From: Kitasatospora cineracea
Lineage (GTDB): Bacteria; Actinomycetota; Actinomycetes; Streptomycetales; Streptomycetaceae
Assembly: GCF_003751605.1 (NCBI RefSeq)
Contig: NZ_RJVJ01000001.1
Coordinates: 1,488,001 to 1,552,000, forward strand
Length of the DNA stretch: 64,000 nt
Direction: 5' to 3'
The translations under genes and the position numbers were made by a program. Below the pieces are notes generated by a model, which had not been told where the DNA came from, did not search any database, and saw nothing but the letters and a program-made list of their open reading frames with translations. The first letter of the stretch is position 1; the number at the start of each line of letters is the position of its first letter. Positions 1 through 9,263 of the stretch are shown piece after piece.

Positions 1-959
1 GCGATCGAGATGTCGTCGCCCTCGAGGTCGGCGTCGATCCGCTCGGTGGCCTGGGCGTCGTCGCCGGAGCCGGCCTCCAGGGTGAGCACGCCCTGCTCGA
101 AGTTCAGCCGGACCGGGGTGTTGCGCTCGGCCACCAGCGAGACGCGCTTGAGCGCCTCCAGGAAGGGCTGGGTCTGCACCGCGGCGACCGCCGAGAACTC
201 GGTCGGGAAGATCGACCGGAACTTGGGGAACTCGCCCTCCAGCAGGCGGGTGGTGGTCCGCCGGCCGGCGCCCTCGAAGCCGATCAGGCCCTCGCCGGCG
301 CCGCCGGTGGAGAGCGCGATGGTGACCTGGTCGCCGCTGCCCAGGGACTTGGCGATGTCCTGCAGGGTCTTGGCGGGGACCAGCGCGACCGCGTTGATGT
401 CGTCCTGCTCGGGCTTCCAGAGCAGCTCGCGGACGGCGAAGCGGTACCGGTCGGTGGCGGCCAGCGTGATCCCGCTGCCGTTGATCTCGACCCGGACGCC
501 GGTGAGCACCGGCAGGGTGTCGTCGCGGCCGGCGGCGACCGCGGCCTGGCTGACCGCCGAGGCGAATACGTCGCCCGGGACGGTGCCGGTGGCGGTCGGC
601 ATCTGCGGCAGCGCCGGGTACTCGTCGACCGGGAGGGTCGGCAGCGTGAAGCGGGAGGTGCCGCAGACCACGCTGACCCGGGCGCCGTCGGTGGAGATCT
701 CCACCGGGCGGTTCGGCAGGTTGCGCGAGATGTCGTTCAGCAGGCGGCCGGAGACCAGGACGGTGCCGGCCTCCTCGACGTCCGCCTCCAGCTCGACCCG
801 GGCCGACACCTCGTAGTCGAACCCGGACAGCGCCAGGGTGCCCTCCTGCGCGGTCAGCAGCAGGCCGGCCAGCACCGGCACCGGCGGCCGCGCGGGGAGG
901 CTGCGGGCAGCCCAGGCCACCGCCTCCGCGAGGACATCACGCTCCACCCGGAACTTCAC
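1..959 (-). CDS. dnaN: DNA polymerase III sliding clamp (beta subunit), partial
   Basis: Encodes the ring-shaped clamp that holds the replicative polymerase on DNA. The reading frame runs from a GTG at 957-959 to the window edge without a stop, giving about 319 of the usual ~376 residues, so the C-terminus is cut off. The N-terminus reads VKFRVERDVLAEAVAWAARS, typical of actinobacterial DnaN, and the first two clamp domains follow intact. An AGGAGG ribosome binding site sits 9-10 bases upstream (968-974), which fixes the start. It is divergent from rpmH and lies across oriC from dnaA, the standard actinobacterial arrangement. Confidence 0.97.
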   Translation of the reverse strand, partial: MKFRVERDVLAEAVAWAARSLPARPPVPVLAGLLLTAQEGTLALSGFDYEVSARVELEADVEEAGTVLVSGRLLNDISRNLPNRPVEISTDGARVSVVCGTSRFTLPTLPVDEYPALPQMPTATGTVPGDVFASAVSQAAVAAGRDDTLPVLTGVRVEINGSGITLAATDRYRFAVRELLWKPEQDDINAVALVPAKTLQDIAKSLGSGDQVTIALSTGGAGEGLIGFEGAGRRTTTRLLEGEFPKFRSIFPTEFSAVAAVQTQPFLEALKRVSLVAERNTPVRLNFEQGVLTLEAGSGDDAQATERIDADLEGDDISI

Positions 960-1165
960 CGGTAACCGCCTCCTGGCTGCTGTCGCCGCACGGTCGGCCG
1001 GTACCGCCGATCCGTGCTGTCGATCGTCTGATCCTCGTCGGGCGACCGGCCGGGCGGATCAGCTCCGCCCCGTCCTGCTTCCGGTTGCCGAAGGACAGTC
1101 TGACGTACTCGGCTGACAGCCGGGGCAGATGGGCACAAGCGGACCGAACAAATGTCGGGGCCCGG

Positions 1166-1738
1166 TTGTCCACAGATTCGGGCCACCCCCACTGTTGATC
1201 ATGCTCCGAGCTCTCTATGTGTAGCAGTAGTAGTAGGGCCTGTGGATACCGTGGATAACCCCGTTTCCGCAGGTCAGAGGCCGTATTTTGTCCACAGGTC
1301 CTGTGGACGGCGGCTGTGGACAACCAGGCCCTCCTGTGGACAGCGGAGAGTAATCCACAGGGCACGCTGAGTATCCACAGGTTATCCACAGCTGTTTCCA
1401 CAGAAAACGGGGGAGTTATCCACCGGCCCGGATCAACTTCGCGTGACGCCTTTCACACGCAGGGGTGACGGGGAAGTTGATGTTGCCGAACTGTGGACAC
1501 AGCTGTGGAAAACCTGGGGATAACCCACCCATTCCTGTGGACAGCCGGTGGATAACTCTGTGGACGTGCTGACGGGCCCTCAGTTCTCCACAGGCTGTGG
1601 ATAACTGTTGTGCACAAGTCCACAGGGGGTTGACCTGCGCGGAAGAGCGTAGCCCCGATCGGGCTGTGGAGGAACCTCTGGATAACCGGGGCCCGTGCAC
1701 CCTGTGGACGGGGAAAACCCACCCGTTCCTGTGGACAA
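1166..1738. other. oriC: Chromosomal replication origin oriC with DnaA box cluster
   Basis: Non-coding region between dnaN and dnaA. Exact DnaA boxes: TTGTCCACA at 1166-1174 and 1288-1296; its complement TGTGGACAA at 1315-1323 and 1730-1738; TTATCCACA at 1382-1390; TGTGGATAA at 1596-1604. More than ten further sites differ by one base (for example 1241, 1250, 1335, 1351, 1371, 1417, 1492, 1504, 1515, 1536, 1547, 1585, 1608, 1677). Both orientations are mixed and most boxes lie in 1241-1625. Streptomyces origins are known to carry about twenty such boxes, which matches. A segment of about 26 bp centred on CCTGTGGACA recurs at about 1522-1548 and 1716-1742. Confidence 0.95.
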
Positions 1739-2162
1739 CCGGAGTGCGGACCCGAACCGTTCGATTGGCTGCGCAGACGTTCGGTGCGGCGGCGGGGCCG
1801 GAGAAGGCGCCGTTCCGCGGATTCCTGCCCCGTCGGAGGCCGGTCCACACCCCCGCGGGCCGCCCGGCCGGCCCGGACCGAACGGATCCGGCCACCCGTC
1901 GGCCCGTCCCTCGTTCGACCGGCGGCCCTCTACTACAGGCCCCCCGCGGCAGTCCGCCGAAGCCCGTCCCGGGCACCCGGACGAGTGCTCCGCGTCGCAG
2001 CCGCACCACTCGTCCGGGTAACGCCCGAGGCATGCGGAAGGGGAGTCGGACCGCCTCGGTCCGACTCCCCTGTGATGCGTCAACTGCCTTGCTGCTCAAG
2101 GCTTTTGAGCTGCCGTGCCGACCCCGGTGCAGTTGCTCCCGGCGGCGTCCGGCTTTTGTTAG
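1739..2162. other. Box-free flank of oriC, no gene seen
   Basis: About 420 bases between the last clear DnaA box and the dnaA stop codon. I see no convincing coding frame and no DnaA boxes. It contains two hairpins near its dnaA end: a perfect 14-bp stem at 2040-2070 and a smaller one at about 2094-2110. Both are best read as transcription terminators for dnaA. Confidence 0.6.
2040..2070 (-). terminator. Terminator hairpin downstream of dnaA
   Basis: A perfect 14-bp inverted repeat (arms 2040-2053 and 2057-2070, beginning GGGGAGTCGG) with a 3-base loop, about 95 bases past the dnaA stop codon. There is no T tract, as is usual for high-GC actinobacteria. It would stop dnaA transcripts before they enter the DnaA-box region. 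Confidence 0.8.
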
Positions 2163-4028
2163 CTAGCTCTTGATGCGGTTGGTCAACTCGGTGACCTGGT
2201 TGTAGATGGACCGGCGCTCGGCCATCAGCGAGCGGATCTTGCGGTCCGCGTGCATCACCGTGGTGTGGTCCCGGCCGCCGAACTGGGCGCCGATCTTCGG
2301 CAGCGACAGGTCGGTCAGCTCCCGGCACAGGTACATGGCGATCTGACGGGCCGTCACCAGCACCCGGCTGCGGGAGGATCCGCACAGGTCCTCCACGCCC
2401 AGCCCGAAGTACGCGGCGGTCTGCTGCATGATCACCTGCGCGGTGATCTCCGGCCCGGCGTCCTCGTCCCCGCCCGGGATCAGGTCCTTCAGGACGATGC
2501 CGGCCAGCTCCAGGTCGACCGGGGCCCGGTTCAGGTTGGCGAAGGCGGTGACCCGGATCAGCGCGCCCTCCAGCTCCCGGATGTTCCGGGTGATCCGGGA
2601 GGCGATGAACTCCAGCACGTCGGCCGGGGCGTTCAGCTGCTCCTGGATCGCCTTCTTGCGCAGGATGGCGATCCGGGTCTCCAGCTCCGGCGGGGTGACG
2701 TCGGTGATCAGACCCCACTCGAAGCGGTTGCGGAGCCGGTCCTCCAGGGTGATCAGCTGCTTGGGCGGCCGGTCCGACGAGAGGACGATCTGCTTGTTCG
2801 CGTTGTGCAGGGTGTTGAAGGTGTGGAAGAACTCCTCCTGCGTCGACTCCTTGCTGGCCAGGAACTGGATGTCGTCGACCAGCAGGATGTCGATGTCCCG
2901 GTAGCGCTTGCGGAACGCGTCAGCCTTGCCGTCCCGGATCGAGTTGATGAACTCGTTGGTGAACTCCTCCGAGCTCACGTACCGCACCCGGGTGCCCGGG
3001 AACAGGCTGCGCGAGTAGTGCCCGATGGCGTGCAGCAGGTGGGTCTTGCCGAGCCCGGACTCGCCGTAGACGAAGAGCGGGTTGTACGCCTTGGCCGGCG
3101 CCTCGGCCACCGCCACCGCCGCGGCGTGCGCGAAGCGGTTGGAGGCGCCGATCACGAAGGTGTCGAACAGGTACTTGGGGTTCAGCCGGGCGTTCGGCTC
3201 GTCCTTGCGCGAGCCGCCGGCCGGGGGAGCGCCGGGCGGGGCCGGGACACCGGGGGCGCGCTCGACCGGGGCGTGGGACGGGGCGGCGGGCCGGGCGCCG
3301 CGGCGGGAGCCGCCCTGGCGCGGCCGGTCCTCGTCCGGGGAGCCGAGCGCCCCGCCGAACAGGTCGCCCTGCGCGGAGTCCGGCCCGGGCCGGTGCGAGC
3401 GCCGCGGGGCCGGGTCCGGCCGCCGCTCGGGCATCGGGGCGGGCTCCCCCCAGCCACCGGCCTCCGCACCGGGCTGGTGGTCGCGGTACGGGGCCTGGGC
3501 GGGCGTCCGGTAGGGCTCGGCCGCCGGGTAGCCCGACGGGTACGGCGAGCGCTGGTAGTCGTCCCCGCCCCGGCCCGGCCAGCTCCCGGGCGGCGGCCCG
3601 GGCTGCGGGTAGCCGGGCCCGCCCGGGTACGGCTGCTCGTTCCGGACGGGGTAGGGCTGCTCGGCGTGCGCCGGGTAGGACTGCTCGGGGCGCGGGTGCG
3701 GCCACTCCGGGACGGGCTCGGGGTCGAGCTCCGGTTCCGGGTCCGGCTCGCCGGCCGGGGCGGCGTTGGCGTCCACCATCACCGCGATCCGGACCTGCCG
3801 GCCGAACTCCTGCGAGATGGCGTCGGTCAGCTGCGGCAGCAGCCGGCCCTCCAGCACCTGCTTGGCGAACTCGTTGGGCGCCGCGAGCAGGGCGGTGTCA
3901 TGCATCATCCACATCGGCTGGGTGCGGCGCACCCAGTTCTTGTCCTTCTCCACGACATCGCTGTCGCTGACCAGTCGCTCGACGACCCTCGACCACATCA
4001 GGACGAGATCGCTGTTGACATCAGCCAC
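2163..4028 (-). CDS. dnaA: Chromosomal replication initiator DnaA
   Basis: Binds DnaA boxes at oriC and opens the origin; AAA+ ATPase. 621 residues from a GTG at 4026-4028. Domain I is at about 1-95. A long Pro/Gly/Arg-rich domain II covers about 95-285, much longer than in E. coli, a known streptomycete trait. The AAA+ core carries Walker A ([10 protein letters not shown]) and Walker B ([10 protein letters not shown]). The C-terminal domain IV carries the DnaA signature with [11 protein letters not shown]. The ribosome binding site is weak. Two inverted DnaA-like boxes lie upstream at 4177-4197 and suggest autoregulation. Confidence 0.98.
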   Translation of the reverse strand: MADVNSDLVLMWSRVVERLVSDSDVVEKDKNWVRRTQPMWMMHDTALLAAPNEFAKQVLEGRLLPQLTDAISQEFGRQVRIAVMVDANAAPAGEPDPEPELDPEPVPEWPHPRPEQSYPAHAEQPYPVRNEQPYPGGPGYPQPGPPPGSWPGRGGDDYQRSPYPSGYPAAEPYRTPAQAPYRDHQPGAEAGGWGEPAPMPERRPDPAPRRSHRPGPDSAQGDLFGGALGSPDEDRPRQGGSRRGARPAAPSHAPVERAPGVPAPPGAPPAGGSRKDEPNARLNPKYLFDTFVIGASNRFAHAAAVAVAEAPAKAYNPLFVYGESGLGKTHLLHAIGHYSRSLFPGTRVRYVSSEEFTNEFINSIRDGKADAFRKRYRDIDILLVDDIQFLASKESTQEEFFHTFNTLHNANKQIVLSSDRPPKQLITLEDRLRNRFEWGLITDVTPPELETRIAILRKKAIQEQLNAPADVLEFIASRITRNIRELEGALIRVTAFANLNRAPVDLELAGIVLKDLIPGGDEDAGPEITAQVIMQQTAAYFGLGVEDLCGSSRSRVLVTARQIAMYLCRELTDLSLPKIGAQFGGRDHTTVMHADRKIRSLMAERRSIYNQVTELTNRIKS

Positions 4029-4176
4029 TGGTACACGCTTTCTCGTTCCCCGAGCAGGGGCAGCCAGGCAAGGTCAAGGAGGGGTTCGGGTGGCGCGGCG
4101 GCGGAGCGGCCGCGGGCACAGAACAAAAGAGACAAGTCCTGCAACGGTAGTCAGCGCGCAGAGCTGATTCAAGTTT

Positions 4177-4197
4177 CTGTCCACAGGCTGTGGGCAA
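4177..4197. promoter_or_regulatory. Inverted DnaA-box pair in the dnaA-rpmH intergenic region
   Basis: CTGTCCACA (4177-4185) and TGTGGGCAA (4189-4197) each differ by one base from the DnaA consensus. They face each other with a 3-base gap, about 150 bases upstream of the dnaA start. Paired boxes in the dnaA promoter are known in Streptomyces and are used for autorepression. The role here is inferred. Confidence 0.65.
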
Positions 4198-4217
4198 CGG
4201 CGTGGCGGCCACCTGGT

Positions 4218-4247
4218 TTGACCCTCGGACCCGCTCCCGCGTACCGT
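4218..4247 (+). promoter_or_regulatory. Candidate housekeeping promoter for rpmH
   Basis: TTGACC (4218-4223) and TACCGT (4242-4247) are separated by 18 bases, a good match to the HrdB-type pattern TTGACN-N18-TANNNT. It points toward rpmH, about 210 bases downstream. The rest of the 428-base dnaA-rpmH gap (4029-4456) shows no gene. Confidence 0.5.
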
Positions 4248-4456
4248 AACCAGGTCGAGTTGTCGATGGCCGCTGCCGCATGTCCGCGGGTCCGCCCGCT
4301 TCCATGACGCGCGCAGCACGGGCGCCGTGGTGTTCCTCAGCCCAGCAGATCTGGGCCCGGGACCGGATTTCCCAAGTGCAAGGGGAGATCGCGCGGACGC
4401 ACGGTGACGGCCAAGCGACCGCCCGTCATCCTACGATTCACCCCAGGAGCCCCCGA

Positions 4457-4594
4457 GTGAGCAAGCGCACCTTCCAGCCGAACAACCGTCGTCGCGCCAA
4501 GACCCACGGCTTCCGGCTGCGCATGCGTACCCGTGCCGGCCGCGCCATCCTGGCGAACCGCCGCGCCAAGGGCCGCAGCGCCCTGTCCGCCTGA
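4457..4594 (+). CDS. rpmH: 50S ribosomal protein L34
   Basis: 45-residue basic protein of the large ribosomal subunit. It reads [20 protein letters not shown] and continues with the usual Arg-rich L34 sequence to GRSALSA. The start is a GTG at 4457-4459, preceded by CAGGAG at 4444-4449. It is the first gene of the rpmH-rnpA-yidD-yidC-jag run, divergent from dnaA, an arrangement conserved across most bacteria. Confidence 0.98.
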   Translation: MSKRTFQPNNRRRAKTHGFRLRMRTRAGRAILANRRAKGRSALSA

Positions 4595-4613
4595 TCCGCG
4601 CAGAGGGTCTGCA

Positions 4614-5042
4614 GTGCTGCCCACCGAGAATCGGCTGCGGCGGCGCCAGGACTTCACGACCGCGGTGAAACGCGGTCGGCGTGCCGGTCGGCCCCTGCTG
4701 GTGGTCCACCTCCACAGAGAGGCGGCGCCCGACGGAGGAGCCGACCGGAACAGCGACTTCCACCCGCACGTCGCCGAGGGGCTTCCTTCGGCGCGTGCGG
4801 GTTTCGTCGTGAGCAAGGCCGTGGGGCCGGCCGTGGTCCGCAACGCGGTCAAGCGTCGTCTGCGTCACCTGGTCCGCGAACGCCTGTCCCGGTTGCCCGC
4901 AGGTAGCCTGATAGTGGTACGGGCGCTGCCGGCTGCGGCGACGGCCCCGTACCCGGACCTCGAGCACGACCTGGACGCGGCCCTGCGCCGCCTGCTCAGG
5001 TCGGAACCGACCGGCAGTGCCCCGACGGGAACAGGGCGATGA
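4614..5042 (+). CDS. rnpA: Ribonuclease P protein component
   Basis: Protein subunit of RNase P, which trims the 5' leader of tRNA precursors. 142 residues from GTG 4614, starting [20 protein letters not shown]. The RNR helix [16 protein letters not shown] is present. It is longer than the usual ~120 residues because of a hydrophilic insert at about residues 43-67, between the first beta strands and the FVVSKAVG segment; the RNase P RNA-binding helix is intact. The stop codon overlaps the yidD start (ATGA), implying coupled translation. Confidence 0.95.
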   Translation: MLPTENRLRRRQDFTTAVKRGRRAGRPLLVVHLHREAAPDGGADRNSDFHPHVAEGLPSARAGFVVSKAVGPAVVRNAVKRRLRHLVRERLSRLPAGSLIVVRALPAAATAPYPDLEHDLDAALRRLLRSEPTGSAPTGTGR

Positions 5043-5353
5043 AGTACCTGCTGATGGGCCTGATCAGGCTCTACCAGTGGACGATCAGTCCGCTGCTCGG
5101 TCCGGTGTGCCGTTATTACCCCTCGTGCTCCCGCTACGGGTACGAGGCGGTGCGCGTCCACGGCGCGATCAAGGGCGGTTGGCTGACCGTCTGGCGCATC
5201 CTGCGCTGCAATCCTTGGTCTCCCGGTGGGGTCGACCATGTTCCGCCGCGAAAGCACCCGGTGTGGCACCGCCGGCTGCGCAATCTGCTGAACCCCACGA
5301 GCGGGACCGCCGAGCCGGAGCCGGTGGCGAAGCCCGATGCCCAAGGAGTCTGA
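5039..5353 (+). CDS. yidD: Membrane protein insertion efficiency factor YidD
   Basis: Small membrane-associated helper of YidC. 104 residues; the family core is visible as [20 protein letters not shown] followed by SCSRYGYEA, with the conserved cysteines, and [10 protein letters not shown]. The ATG overlaps the rnpA stop by 4 bases, and the yidC start follows 3 bases after its own stop, so the three genes are almost certainly one transcript. Confidence 0.95.
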   Translation: MKYLLMGLIRLYQWTISPLLGPVCRYYPSCSRYGYEAVRVHGAIKGGWLTVWRILRCNPWSPGGVDHVPPRKHPVWHRRLRNLLNPTSGTAEPEPVAKPDAQGV

Positions 5354-5356
5354 CCG

Positions 5357-6523
5357 GTGACCTTCGGTTTTCTGAGTCCCCTCTACACAGCGGTGTCCTG
5401 GATCATCGTCCAGTTCCACTCGCTGTTCAGCCACGTCTTCGACCCCGACGGTGGCCTGGCGTGGGGTCTGTCCATCGTGATGATGGTGGTCGTCATCCGG
5501 ATCTGCCTGATCCCGCTCTTCGTGAAGCAGATCAAGTCGACCCGGGCCATGCAGGCGATCCAGCCGAAGATGAAGGCCATCCAGGAGCGCTACAAGAACG
5601 ACAAGCAGCGCCAGTCCGAAGAGATGATGAAGCTGTACAAGGAGGCGGGCACCAACCCGTTCTCCTCGTGCCTTCCGATCCTCGTGCAGGCGCCGTTCTT
5701 CACCGCCCTCTACGGCGTGCTCGCCTCGATCGCCAACGACAAGACGATCGGCGTCATCGACAAGCCGCTGCTGGACAGCGCCAAGCAGGCGCACATCTTC
5801 GGTGCCCCGCTGTCGGCCAAGTTCGTCGGCGCGGACAGCATCCACATCCAGATCGTCTGCGCGGTCATGATCGTGCTGATGTCGCTGTCGCAGTTCATCA
5901 CCCAGCGCCAGCTGATGACCAAGAACGTCGACCTGTCGGTCAAGACGCCGTTCATGCAGCAGCAGAAGATGCTGATGTACGTCTTCCCGGTGATGTTCGC
6001 CGTGATGGGCATCAACTTCCCGGTCGGTGTGCTGGTCTACTGGCTGACCACCAACGTCTGGTCGATGGGCCAGCAGCTGGTCGTCATCCGCAACAACCCG
6101 ACGCCGGGCAGCAAGGCGTGGGACGAGCGCCAGGTCCGGCTGAAGAAGCAGGGCCGGATCAACCCGGACGGTTCGATCCAGAAGGGCGGCCTGGCGGCCA
6201 TGCTCAAGGGCGGCTCCAAGGGCGCGGCGGCCGACGCCCAGGCGGCGGTCGAGGAGAGCGTGCAGGTGCGCCGGCAGCAGCCGCGCAAGCAGAGCAAGGC
6301 GCAGCGGCAGGCGACCGGGGCCCACCAGGCGCACTCCGCGGAGCACGCGGACGCGGCGGACGCCACGACGGACCAGGCGGAGGCCACGCCGGCCGGGGCC
6401 GCGTCGGCGGGGAAGTCCGGTCCGAAGGCGGGCGGGGCGAAGCCGGGGGCCCAGCCGGGCCAGGGCCAGCGCCAGCAGCCGCGGCGCGGTGGCCAGGGCG
6501 GCCAGCGGCCGAAGAAGAAGTAA
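5357..6523 (+). CDS. yidC: Membrane protein insertase YidC/Oxa1
   Basis: Inserts proteins into the cytoplasmic membrane, alone or with Sec. 388 residues from GTG 5357. The YidC core (about residues 30-240) contains the first membrane segment, the positively charged loop ([20 protein letters not shown]) and the later membrane helices, including [20 protein letters not shown]. The C-terminal ~110 residues are a soluble tail rich in Ala, Gln, Gly and Lys ending RPKKK, probably contacting ribosomes; such tails are common in actinobacterial YidC. Confidence 0.96.
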   Translation: MTFGFLSPLYTAVSWIIVQFHSLFSHVFDPDGGLAWGLSIVMMVVVIRICLIPLFVKQIKSTRAMQAIQPKMKAIQERYKNDKQRQSEEMMKLYKEAGTNPFSSCLPILVQAPFFTALYGVLASIANDKTIGVIDKPLLDSAKQAHIFGAPLSAKFVGADSIHIQIVCAVMIVLMSLSQFITQRQLMTKNVDLSVKTPFMQQQKMLMYVFPVMFAVMGINFPVGVLVYWLTTNVWSMGQQLVVIRNNPTPGSKAWDERQVRLKKQGRINPDGSIQKGGLAAMLKGGSKGAAADAQAAVEESVQVRRQQPRKQSKAQRQATGAHQAHSAEHADAADATTDQAEATPAGAASAGKSGPKAGGAKPGAQPGQGQRQQPRRGGQGGQRPKKK

Positions 6524-6581
6524 GTCCCCCACCCTCGTTCTCGGCCCCACCCGAGGGCCTCGTTTCCGAAGGAGTCCACCT

Positions 6582-7103
6582 GTGACGGATGGCACCACCT
6601 CCGCCGTCGACACCGCGCCGGCCGGTGAGAGCGTCCTCTCGCGTCTGGAGCACGAGGGTGACATCGCTGCCGACTACCTGGAGGGTCTGCTGGACATCGC
6701 GGACCTGGACGGCGACATCGACATGGACGTCGAGGGGGACCGGGCGCTGGTCTCCATCGTCGGCGAGGGCGACGACCGGGCGCTGCAGCGGCTGGTGGGC
6801 CAGGACGGCGAGGTGCTGGAGGCGCTCCAGGAGCTGACCCGACTGGCCGTGCACCGGGAGACCGGGGAGCGCAGCCGCCTGATGCTGGACGTCGCGGGCT
6901 TCCGGGCGCGCAAGCGGGCCGAGCTCGCGGAGCTGGGCGCGGAGGCCTCCGAGCGGGTCAGGAGCACCGGCGAGCAGGTCAAGCTGCGGCCGATGACCCC
7001 GTTCGAGCGCAAGGTGGTGCACGACGCGGTGGCCGCCGCGGGGCTGCGCAGCGAGTCGGAGGGCGAGGAGCCCCAGCGCTGCGTGGTCGTGCTGCCGGCT
7101 TGA
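6582..7103 (+). CDS. jag: Jag family RNA-binding protein (KH and R3H domains)
   Basis: Putative RNA-binding protein conserved next to yidC. 173 residues from GTG 6582, chosen because GAAGGAG lies 7-8 bases upstream. The KH region (about 60-115) has the GxxG loop as GQDG; the C-terminal R3H region has the RxxxxH pair in ERKVVHDAV. The exact target RNA is unknown. It closes the rpmH-to-jag run; a strong hairpin follows at 7132-7160. Confidence 0.93.
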   Translation: MTDGTTSAVDTAPAGESVLSRLEHEGDIAADYLEGLLDIADLDGDIDMDVEGDRALVSIVGEGDDRALQRLVGQDGEVLEALQELTRLAVHRETGERSRLMLDVAGFRARKRAELAELGAEASERVRSTGEQVKLRPMTPFERKVVHDAVAAAGLRSESEGEEPQRCVVVLPA

Positions 7104-7131
7104 CGCCGGTGGTGCTGCCGTTCCGGCGTCC

Positions 7132-7160
7132 GACCCCGCCCGCCTCGCGCGGGCGGGGTC
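7132..7160 (+). terminator. Terminator after jag
   Basis: Perfect 12-bp stem (7132-7143 with 7149-7160, GACCCCGCCCGC on the left arm), 5-base loop, 28 bases after the jag stop. It separates the rpmH-jag transcript from rsmG. Confidence 0.75.
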
Positions 7161-7182
7161 GTCGGCTCTGCGGCGGAGTGGC

Positions 7183-7196
7183 GTTTCACGTGGAAC
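7183..7196. promoter_or_regulatory. parS: parS-like site 1 (GTTTCACGTGGAAC)
   Basis: One base off the streptomycete parS consensus GTTTCACGTGAAAC. It lies between the jag terminator and rsmG, about 2 kb from parB. ParB binding is inferred from sequence only. Confidence 0.75.
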
Positions 7197-7242
7197 AGTG
7201 CTGGTACGGCGGGTGGATTCGACGGTGAGCGGAGAGGCAGAG

Positions 7243-8019
7243 ATGGACAGGGACGGCACGGAGCCCGAGGCGCCGCTGGAGGGGCCGGGGCAGGCGCCGG
7301 AGGCGGCGGGGCGGATCTTCGGCGATCGGCTGCCGCTGGCCGTGCGCTACACCGAGCTGCTGGCGACCGCGGGGGTGCAGCGCGGGCTGATCGGCCCGCG
7401 CGAGGTGCCCCGGCTGTGGGACCGGCACGTGCTCAACTGCGCGGTGCTGGCCGAGCTGCTGCCCGCCGAGGTCTCGCTGTGCGACGTCGGTTCGGGCGCC
7501 GGGCTGCCGGGCATCCCGGTGGCGCTGGCCCGGCCGGACGTGTCGGTGACCCTGCTGGAGCCGCTGCTGCGGCGCACCACCTTCCTGGAGGAGGTGGTGC
7601 GCGAACTCGGCCTGGAGAACGTCACGGTGCTGCGCGGCCGGGCCGAGGAGATGGTCGGCAAGCTGGGGGTGGACGTGGTGACCGCCCGGGCGGTCGCGCC
7701 GCTGGACCGGCTGGCCGGCTGGGGCATGCCGCTGCTGCGCCCGTACGGGCAGATGCTGGCGCTCAAGGGCGACACCGCCGAGCAGGAGCTGGTGGAGTCG
7801 CGGGCGGCGCTGACCCGGCTCGGCGCGGTGAAGTGGTCGGTGATCGGCGTCGGCGAGGGCGTGCTGGTGACCCCGACCCGGGTGGTCCGGGTGGAGGCGG
7901 GGGAGAGCCCCGGCGGCGTCAAAGCGGCCACCCGCCGGGCCAGGGCGGCCCGGGCGGGACGTGGCGGCAAGGGCGGCGAGGGCGCGGGCCGGCGGGGCGG
8001 GAGTCGCGGGCGGCGCTGA
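7243..8019 (+). CDS. rsmG: 16S rRNA (guanine-N7) methyltransferase RsmG
   Basis: Methylates a guanine in the 530 loop of 16S rRNA using S-adenosylmethionine; loss of it gives low-level streptomycin resistance in Streptomyces. 258 residues if started at ATG 7243, which has GGAGAGG about 6 bases upstream; in-frame GTGs at 7198 and 7225 are alternatives. The SAM-binding motif [16 protein letters not shown] and the conserved [13 protein letters not shown] are present. The C-terminus is an Arg/Gly-rich tail. A strong terminator follows at 8059-8090. Confidence 0.94.
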   Translation: MDRDGTEPEAPLEGPGQAPEAAGRIFGDRLPLAVRYTELLATAGVQRGLIGPREVPRLWDRHVLNCAVLAELLPAEVSLCDVGSGAGLPGIPVALARPDVSVTLLEPLLRRTTFLEEVVRELGLENVTVLRGRAEEMVGKLGVDVVTARAVAPLDRLAGWGMPLLRPYGQMLALKGDTAEQELVESRAALTRLGAVKWSVIGVGEGVLVTPTRVVRVEAGESPGGVKAATRRARAARAGRGGKGGEGAGRRGGSRGRR

Positions 8020-8058
8020 GCCCGGAGTGGACGTGAGTCCGGTTCCGGAACTGGTGTT

Positions 8059-8090
8059 CGGGGCGGGTGGCCGGGAGGCCGCCCGCCCCG
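8059..8090 (+). terminator. Terminator after rsmG
   Basis: 14-bp stem (8059-8072 with 8077-8090) with one G-T pair and a GGGA loop, followed by TTTCGTT. It lies 40 bases after the rsmG stop and is one of the few hairpins here with a T-rich tail. Confidence 0.8.
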
Positions 8091-8149
8091 TTTCGTTCGG
8101 CGCGGGCCCGGAGTGTCGGGCCGGTGGATTCCGGCATTCCGGGCATCGT

Positions 8150-8163
8150 GTTTCACGTGAAAC
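8150..8163. promoter_or_regulatory. parS: parS site 2, exact consensus
   Basis: GTTTCACGTGAAAC, a perfect match to parS, in the rsmG-parA gap. Together with the site at 8247 it sits directly in front of parA, the canonical location of the origin-proximal centromere sites bound by ParB. Confidence 0.95.
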
Positions 8164-8246
8164 GTCGCTTCCTGCTCTCCGGCGTACTTGACCAAGGACT
8201 CAATCGGACGCCAGACCGTCACCCCGAGGTGACTGTCGCGGCTCCG

Positions 8247-8260
8247 GTTTCACGTGAAAC
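8247..8260. promoter_or_regulatory. parS: parS site 3, exact consensus
   Basis: GTTTCACGTGAAAC, ending 10 bases before the chosen parA ATG. ParB bound here would cover the parA translation start region, so it may affect parAB expression as well as segregation. Confidence 0.95.
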
Positions 8261-8270
8261 ACTGACCCCC

Positions 8271-9263
8271 ATGCAGGAGTCGGAGATCGTCGATCAGGTG
8301 GATGACACCCCCGTCGCAGGGGCCGCGCACACCGCCGTCCCGGTCGCCGGGCAGGCCGGGGAGGCGCTGCCCCGGCCCGCCGCGACCCGGGTGATGGTGG
8401 TCGCCAACCAGAAGGGCGGGGTGGGCAAGACCACCACCACCGTCAACCTGGCCGCCGGGCTGGCCATGCACGGGCTGCGGGTGCTGGTCATCGACCTCGA
8501 CCCGCAGGGCAACGCCTCGACCGCGCTCGGCATCGACCACCACGCCGAGGTGCCGTCGATCTACGACGTGCTGGTCGAGGGCAAGCCGCTGGCCGACGTG
8601 GTGCAGCCGGTGGTCGACGTGGAGGGGCTGTTCTGCTGCCCGGCCACCATCGACCTGGCGGGCGCCGAGATCGAGCTGGTCTCGCTGGTCGCCCGGGAGA
8701 GCCGGCTGCAGCGCGCCATCGCCGCGTACGAGCAGCCGCTGGACTACGTGCTGATCGACTGCCCGCCCTCGCTGGGGCTGCTGACCGTCAACGCGATGGT
8801 GGCCGGCCAGGAGGTGCTGATCCCGATCCAGTGCGAGTACTACGCGCTGGAGGGCCTCGGCCAGCTGCTGCGCAACGTGGAGCTGGTGCGGGCGCACCTG
8901 AACCCGTCGCTGCACGTGTCGACGATCCTGCTCACCATGTACGACGCCCGGACCAGGCTGGCCGCGCAGGTCGCCGAGGAGGTGCGGACGCACTTCGAGA
9001 AGGAGGTGCTGGCCACCGCCATCCCGCGGTCGGTGCGCATCTCCGAGGCTCCCAGCTACGGGCAGACCGTCCTGTCCTACGACCCCGGCTCCACCGGCGC
9101 GCTCTCCTACCTGGAGGCGGCCCGCGAGCTGGCGCTGCGGGCCGAGGTCGCCAAGACGACGGTCGGGCGGCACCGGGCGGGTGCGGCGGTCGTTCCGCCG
9201 CAGAGCGGCGGGGAGACGTCCGCGCCGACGGCACAGCACAGTTCGATGGAGGGCAATCGGTGA
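8271..9263 (+). CDS. parA: Chromosome partitioning ATPase ParA (Soj)
   Basis: Walker-type ATPase that moves ParB-bound origins. 330 residues from ATG 8271. The deviant Walker [18 protein letters not shown], the [11 protein letters not shown] segment and the [14 protein letters not shown]alker B are intact. No clear Shine-Dalgarno is visible; in-frame GTGs at 8229 and 8148 would add residues read through the parS sequences (VSRET, FHVK), so the start is uncertain. The stop overlaps the parB start by 4 bases. Confidence 0.95.
   Translation: MQESEIVDQVDDTPVAGAAHTAVPVAGQAGEALPRPAATRVMVVANQKGGVGKTTTTVNLAAGLAMHGLRVLVIDLDPQGNASTALGIDHHAEVPSIYDVLVEGKPLADVVQPVVDVEGLFCCPATIDLAGAEIELVSLVARESRLQRAIAAYEQPLDYVLIDCPPSLGLLTVNAMVAGQEVLIPIQCEYYALEGLGQLLRNVELVRAHLNPSLHVSTILLTMYDARTRLAAQVAEEVRTHFEKEVLATAIPRSVRISEAPSYGQTVLSYDPGSTGALSYLEAARELALRAEVAKTTVGRHRAGAAVVPPQSGGETSAPTAQHSSMEGNR

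Noticed and set aside
2250..4307. 685-codon frame antisense to dnaA
   Set aside because: Shadow of the dnaA codon bias; no start signal or recognisable domain.
4614..5042. RnpA insert as a frameshift or sequencing error
   Set aside because: The insert stays in frame and the RNR motif and downstream sequence are intact; variable inserts here are plausible in streptomycetes.
8067..8270. Upstream extension of ParA through the two parS sites
   Set aside because: The added residues resemble no ParA N-terminus I know and cross the rsmG terminator; a shorter extension from GTG 8229 remains possible and is noted in the parA entry.
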